Shown one piece after another: positions 5,997-7,816 of a stretch of DNA of 7,816 nt. The stretch lies in NCBI GenBank assembly GCA_013816695.1, contig JACDDZ010000072.1:1-7816 (forward strand). Direction: 5' to 3'. How positions within the stretch are numbered: the first letter of the stretch is position 1; each line of letters opens with the position of its first letter. The DNA comes from Gemmatimonadaceae bacterium (GTDB lineage: Bacteria > Gemmatimonadota > Gemmatimonadetes > Gemmatimonadales > Gemmatimonadaceae). Position numbers and translations under genes: made by a program. The notes beneath the pieces were generated by a model, which searched no databases, was not told where the DNA came from, and saw only the letters and a list, made by a program, of their open reading frames with translations.

Positions 5997-7297
5997 CTTT
6001 CCTGCAAAGCTGGATTCCCTCCGCGAACGATCCTGCGAGCGATTTCCCGCCGGAGAACCTTCCGTTTGGAGTGTTTTCCATGTCGGTCGGCGGATACTCT
6101 GCGTCATCACAGCAGATTGGTGTGGCGATTGGGGACCAGGTTCTGAATGTGAGTCGGCAGGGAACCGTGGAGCTTTTTGAGGGAAAGGCTCGGGAGATCG
6201 CTGTCCGCTGCAAGGATACGACCCTCAACGGATTGATGAGCGCCCCGAGCGACATGCTGAGCGACTTCCGCAAGCGGGTTCAGGAGCTTGTCTGTTCGAC
6301 CGACAGCGCAACAATTGATAAGGTCAGCGCGGCACTCGTTCCGATGGAGAAGACGATCATGTCGTTGCCCGCAACGATCGGCGACTACACCGACTTCTAT
6401 GCGTCCATCGAACACGCAACGAACGTGGGGAGCATGTTCCGGCCAGACAATCCGCTGCTTCCCAACTACAAGCACGTGCCGATCGGGTACCACGGTCGAT
6501 CCTCTTCTATAGTAGTGAGTGGCAGCGTCCTGCGCCGCCCAAGAGGTCAAACGATGGCAACGGACGCTTCAGCGCCCGTATTCGGTCCATCGCGGTCGCT
6601 CGACTACGAAGCCGAGATCGGGTTTTTTGTGGCTCGCGGCAATGATCGCGGAAAGCCCATACCCATAGACGAAGCCGAAAACCACATCTTTGGTTTTTGC
6701 CTGCTGAACGACTGGTCAGCGCGCGACATCCAGGCCTGGGAGTACCAGCCGCTCGGACCTTTTCTCGCGAAGAACTTCACAACGACAATCTCACCCTGGG
6801 TGGTGACTCGCGAAGCGCTGGCTCCTTTCCGGGCGCCGCGTCCGGTGCGCGCGCATGGAGATCCGGAAGCGCTCCCGTACCTGCAGGCGAAGGACTCCCG
6901 GAGCGAGGCGCTGGATTTGCAAGTTGAGGTGCTGATCCTATCCCAGAAGATGCGGGACCAGGGGATCGAGCCTCATCGTGTGAGTCGAGCGGGATTCCGG
7001 AGCATGTACTGGACACCGGCGCAGATGCTTACGCATCACGCGAGCGGCGGCTGCAATATGCGGACTGGAGACCTCATCGGTAGCGGGACCGTGTCAGGCA
7101 CTACGAAGGATTCGCGTGGGAGCATGCTTGAGCTCACGTGGCGCGGAGCTGAGCCCCTTGCTTTGCCATCCGGTGAGACCCGGAAATTTCTCGAAGATGG
7201 CGATGAGGTAATCATGCGCGGCTATTGTGAGCGTGAAGGTGTAAGACGGATTGGTTTTGGAGAATGCCGGGGAACAATTCTGCCGGCAGGCAGTTAG
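5993..7297 (+). CDS. fahA: Fumarylacetoacetase (fumarylacetoacetate hydrolase)
   Basis: This enzyme cleaves the C-C bond of 4-fumarylacetoacetate to fumarate and acetoacetate, the last step of tyrosine and homogentisate breakdown in the cytoplasm. It has 434 residues, slightly longer than the roughly 420 of mammalian FAH. The N-terminal SH3-like domain includes ENLPFGVFS (21-29), which supports the chosen start. The catalytic domain keeps the key residues known from mouse FAH. Metal ligands are Asp134 (in DYTDFY), Glu206 and Glu208 (DYEAE) and Asp240 (NDWSARD). The catalytic His is His141 (HATNVG), paired with Glu380 (GSMLEL). Substrate and oxyanion residues are Tyr136, Arg150, Arg244, Gln247, Tyr251 and Lys260 (PLGPFLAK). 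The match along the whole length makes the call firm over the shorter FAH-domain acylpyruvases. The ATG overlaps the TGA of the preceding gene and has no Shine-Dalgarno sequence of its own, so translation probably depends on coupling. Homogentisate dioxygenase and maleylacetoacetate isomerase genes are not in the window. Confidence 0.96.
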   Translation: MTFLQSWIPSANDPASDFPPENLPFGVFSMSVGGYSASSQQIGVAIGDQVLNVSRQGTVELFEGKAREIAVRCKDTTLNGLMSAPSDMLSDFRKRVQELVCSTDSATIDKVSAALVPMEKTIMSLPATIGDYTDFYASIEHATNVGSMFRPDNPLLPNYKHVPIGYHGRSSSIVVSGSVLRRPRGQTMATDASAPVFGPSRSLDYEAEIGFFVARGNDRGKPIPIDEAENHIFGFCLLNDWSARDIQAWEYQPLGPFLAKNFTTTISPWVVTREALAPFRAPRPVRAHGDPEALPYLQAKDSRSEALDLQVEVLILSQKMRDQGIEPHRVSRAGFRSMYWTPAQMLTHHASGGCNMRTGDLIGSGTVSGTTKDSRGSMLELTWRGAEPLALPSGETRKFLEDGDEVIMRGYCEREGVRRIGFGECRGTILPAGS

Positions 7298-7310
7298 AAA
7301 TGACTTTGAC

Positions 7311-7314
7311 GGAG
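7311..7314 (+). promoter_or_regulatory. Shine-Dalgarno sequence (GGAG) that fixes a TTG start
   Basis: GGAG ends six bases before TTG 7321, ideal spacing. An in-frame TAG at 7315-7317 lies directly upstream, so the SET-protein frame cannot start earlier, and the next in-frame Met (residue 56) is inside the SET domain. This decides the TTG start. Confidence 0.7.
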
Positions 7315-7320
7315 TAGGAA

Positions 7321-7797
7321 TTGGCAGAAGGAAAGAAGAAACCGCTTTACAAAGTGCGGAAATCCGGAATCCAGGGCCGTGGTGTTTTTGCGGCGAGGAA
7401 ACTGAGAAAGGGCCAGAGGGTAATTGAGTATGCGGGGGAGCGAATATCGAACAAGGAAGCGGACCTCCGCTACGACGACGAAAAGATGAAGCGGCATCAC
7501 ACGTTTCTGTTTACTGTCGACGGCAAGACGGTTATTGACGGCGCAGTTGGGGGTAACGATGCGAAGCTGATAAATCATTCTTGCGATCCGAACTGTGAAG
7601 CCGTGATCGAAAAAAAACGAATATTCATTTATGCGCTCAAGACGATCCACCCGGGCGATGAGCTTGTATACGACTACCAGTATGAGCGGACCGGCGAAAA
7701 CGATGAAGAGATGGAAAAATTCTACAAATGCCGCTGCGGATCGGAGAATTGCCGCGGCACCATAATGAAGAAGTCAAAAAAGAGATCCAGGCGGTAA
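7321..7797 (+). CDS. SET/post-SET domain protein, putative protein-lysine methyltransferase
   Basis: SET domains transfer a methyl group from S-adenosylmethionine to lysine side chains of proteins. This 158-residue protein is almost only that domain. Visible motifs are GIQGRGVFA (16-24, cofactor loop), VIEYAGERI (34-42), the knot motif NHSCDPNC (85-92) and GDELVYDY (112-119), with Tyr119 as the probable active-site tyrosine. A post-SET segment carries Cys137, Cys139 and Cys144 (YKCRCGSENCRGT), which with Cys88 can build the zinc site known from Dim-5/MLL-type enzymes. By comparison with MLL (CYMF), Phe62 (TFLF) stands where many eukaryotic enzymes have Tyr, which may affect the reaction or its methylation state. 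The N-terminus (KKK, 5-7) and C-terminus (KKSKKRSRR, 150-158) are strongly basic, suggesting contact with nucleic acid or acidic partners, or self-methylation. The start is TTG, supported by GGAG at 7311. It lies 23 bases after fahA and is likely co-transcribed. The substrate is unknown; such bacterial SET proteins are known but few have been studied. Confidence 0.88.
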   Translation: MAEGKKKPLYKVRKSGIQGRGVFAARKLRKGQRVIEYAGERISNKEADLRYDDEKMKRHHTFLFTVDGKTVIDGAVGGNDAKLINHSCDPNCEAVIEKKRIFIYALKTIHPGDELVYDYQYERTGENDEEMEKFYKCRCGSENCRGTIMKKSKKRSRR

Positions 7798-7808
7798 AAC
7801 CTTTACGC

Positions 7809-7813
7809 AGGAG
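7809..7813 (+). promoter_or_regulatory. Shine-Dalgarno-like AGGAG of a gene starting just past the window
   Basis: AGGAG lies three bases from the right edge and 12 bases after the SET gene stop. No start codon follows within the window, but one would be expected about five to ten bases further on. This suggests that the operon continues. Confidence 0.45.
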
Positions 7814-7816
7814 AGT

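Noticed and set aside
6107..6550. 147-codon frame on the - strand inside fahA
   Set aside because: It is antisense to the best-conserved part of fumarylacetoacetase, with all catalytic motifs on the + strand, and is a by-product of its codon use.
7300..7317. Five-codon mini-ORF (ATG ACT TTG ACG GAG TAG) just before the SET gene
   Set aside because: It overlaps the Shine-Dalgarno region and could in principle couple translation, but it is short enough to be chance and has no regulatory codon run.

Overview
The window looks like a gene-dense chromosomal segment of a moderately GC-rich Gram-negative soil or environmental bacterium. A secreted DUF5916/CBM9-like outer-membrane protein, a lipoprotein-type Cu/Zn superoxide dismutase, a single-pass coiled-coil protein and a small SET-domain protein together fit Gemmatimonadota best, with Acidobacteriota or a similar phylum possible. 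This is inferred from protein character only. No mobile element, tRNA, rRNA, CRISPR array or clear rho-independent terminator was seen, and no stretch over 100 bases lacks a gene.

Bases 1-2331 (+ strand) form a copper and oxidative-stress block. It holds the 3' end of a Cu(I)-exporting P1B-type ATPase (copA, cut by the left edge), then a CsoR-type copper-sensing repressor 4 bases later with an intact Cys-His-Cys triad. Next come an unrecognised single-pass membrane protein with two predicted coiled coils, and a Cu/Zn superoxide dismutase (sodC) with all metal ligands in place. The likely logic is that CopA exports cytoplasmic Cu(I), CsoR derepresses the operon when copper binds, and SodC uses copper and zinc outside the cytoplasm to remove superoxide.

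Bases 2328-4988 (- strand) encode a large secreted CBM9-like plus DUF5916 protein. It converges on sodC so tightly that the two stop codons share the palindrome CTAG.

Bases 5076-7797 (+ strand) form a second unit, divergent from the DUF5916 gene across an 87-base gap. The first gene is an uncharacterised 306-residue protein. Its inferred barrel-like strand pattern carries two lysines, on K-x-x-T-G-G and K-A-T-A-G-L motifs, recalling DeoC-type class I aldolases. It overlaps by 4 bases with fumarylacetoacetase (fahA), the last enzyme of tyrosine/homogentisate breakdown. A short SET/post-SET lysine methyltransferase-like protein follows, started by a TTG codon with a good Shine-Dalgarno sequence. 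Another Shine-Dalgarno-like sequence at the very end suggests a further gene just beyond the window.

The two most interesting items are the unknown fahA-coupled protein with its aldolase-like lysine pair, and the eukaryote-like SET/post-SET protein in what looks like a catabolic operon.
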